Shown here one piece after another: positions 5,646-5,839 of a DNA stretch of 5,839 nucleotides. Positions within the stretch are counted from its first letter, which is position 1. Every line of letters starts with the position of its first letter. The stretch is from a candidate division WWE3 bacterium. GTDB taxonomy: Bacteria; Patescibacteriota; WWE3; UBA101185; UBA10185. The DNA lies in the NCBI GenBank assembly GCA_020427865.1, contig JAGQNX010000129.1:1-5839 (forward strand), in the 5' to 3' direction. Below the pieces are notes generated by a model. That model did not search any database, was not told the DNA's origin, and was given only the letters and a program-made list of their open reading frames with translations. The translations under genes were made by a program, and so were the position numbers.

Positions 5646-5839
5646 TTATTATTTCTCCTTCTAGAACGTCTTCTCGTTCCGTGGCACCAACATTCCCAGA
5701 ATTGGGAGATTGTTTAGCACCCTTAAATTCTTCATCTGAAGAATTAAAAATATTTAATATACGCTCTTTAAAATAAAACTTAGTAAACTTCCAGGCCAAA
5801 GCGGCCACAACAACAAATAAATCATCTGCAAACCCTATG
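5638..5839 (-). CDS. C-terminal end of a probable DUF1232 (YkvA-like) membrane protein, partial
   Basis: An open frame enters from the high-coordinate edge of the window and ends at TAA (5640-5638), giving 66 visible residues. It begins with GFADDLFVVVAALAW, which resembles the end of the DUF1232/YkvA domain: a loop with G-x-x-DD followed by a hydrophobic helix. A short basic stretch (KFTKFYFKER) and a long polar, acidic tail without obvious structure follow (about residues 33-66). The family is small, probably membrane-associated, and of unknown function. The stop overlaps the valS start by 8 bases, so the two genes are almost certainly co-transcribed. Reading frame continuity and the tight junction support a real gene. 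The family assignment rests on about 20 residues and is moderate. The start and most of the domain are outside the window. Confidence 0.6.
   Translation of the reverse strand, partial: IGFADDLFVVVAALAWKFTKFYFKERILNIFNSSDEEFKGAKQSPNSGNVGATEREDVLEGEIIND
5655..5661 (-). promoter_or_regulatory. Shine-Dalgarno of valS
   Basis: Read on the - strand this is GAAGGAG, a near-perfect anti-16S match, nine bases before the ATG at 5645. It decides for the first ATG over the second in-frame ATG twelve bases further on. It lies inside the end of the upstream gene, so valS can be translated independently or by re-initiation after that gene's stop. Confidence 0.8.

Noticed and set aside
5646..5700. T-box or attenuator leader before valS
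   Set aside because: The bases upstream of valS code for the end of another gene with an overlapping stop; I see no T-box sequence or terminator/antiterminator pair.

Overview
The window is AT-rich, gene-dense bacterial DNA. It reads in the standard bacterial code: TGA serves as a real stop in two genes and TGG encodes Trp. Several traits together suggest a Candidate Phyla Radiation (Patescibacteria) genome, most likely the Microgenomates side. These are a transketolase split into two subunits and followed by a PfkB sugar kinase, a small four-cysteine protein immediately before ribosomal protein L25, a shortened valyl-tRNA synthetase with a PPPNAN...HCGH active-site segment, and little Shine-Dalgarno use. 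The assignment is an inference from family resemblance; no 16S gene or marker search supports it.

The layout is two converging gene sets. On the + strand, the first 39 bases hold only upstream sequence. They are followed by the C-terminal transketolase subunit (40-1029), a small two-helix membrane protein (about 1058-1270) and a PfkB-family kinase (1260-2228). The kinase start overlaps the end of the membrane gene. A 90-base gap (2229-2318) holds a plausible sigma70 promoter (TTGCAA, 17 bases, TAAAAT) overlapped by an 8-bp inverted repeat. It precedes a small zinc-ribbon-like protein (2319-2666) and ribosomal protein L25/Ctc (2621-3274), which overlap by 46 bases.

On the - strand, the window's high-coordinate end carries the C-terminal 66 residues of a probable DUF1232 (YkvA-like) protein. 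Its stop overlaps the start of valS (5645 down to 3354), which has the only good Shine-Dalgarno sequence in the window. The two sets meet at a hairpin (3297-3324) with T/A runs on both sides, which can terminate transcription in both directions.

Functionally, the first + strand group is sugar-phosphate metabolism (non-oxidative pentose phosphate exchange plus a sugar or nucleoside kinase). The second + strand group and valS are translation genes. I see no mobile element, CRISPR array, tRNA or rRNA. I found no clearly new multi-gene system. The less explained items are the small membrane protein, the four-cysteine protein overlapping rplY, and the unassigned substrate of the kinase.
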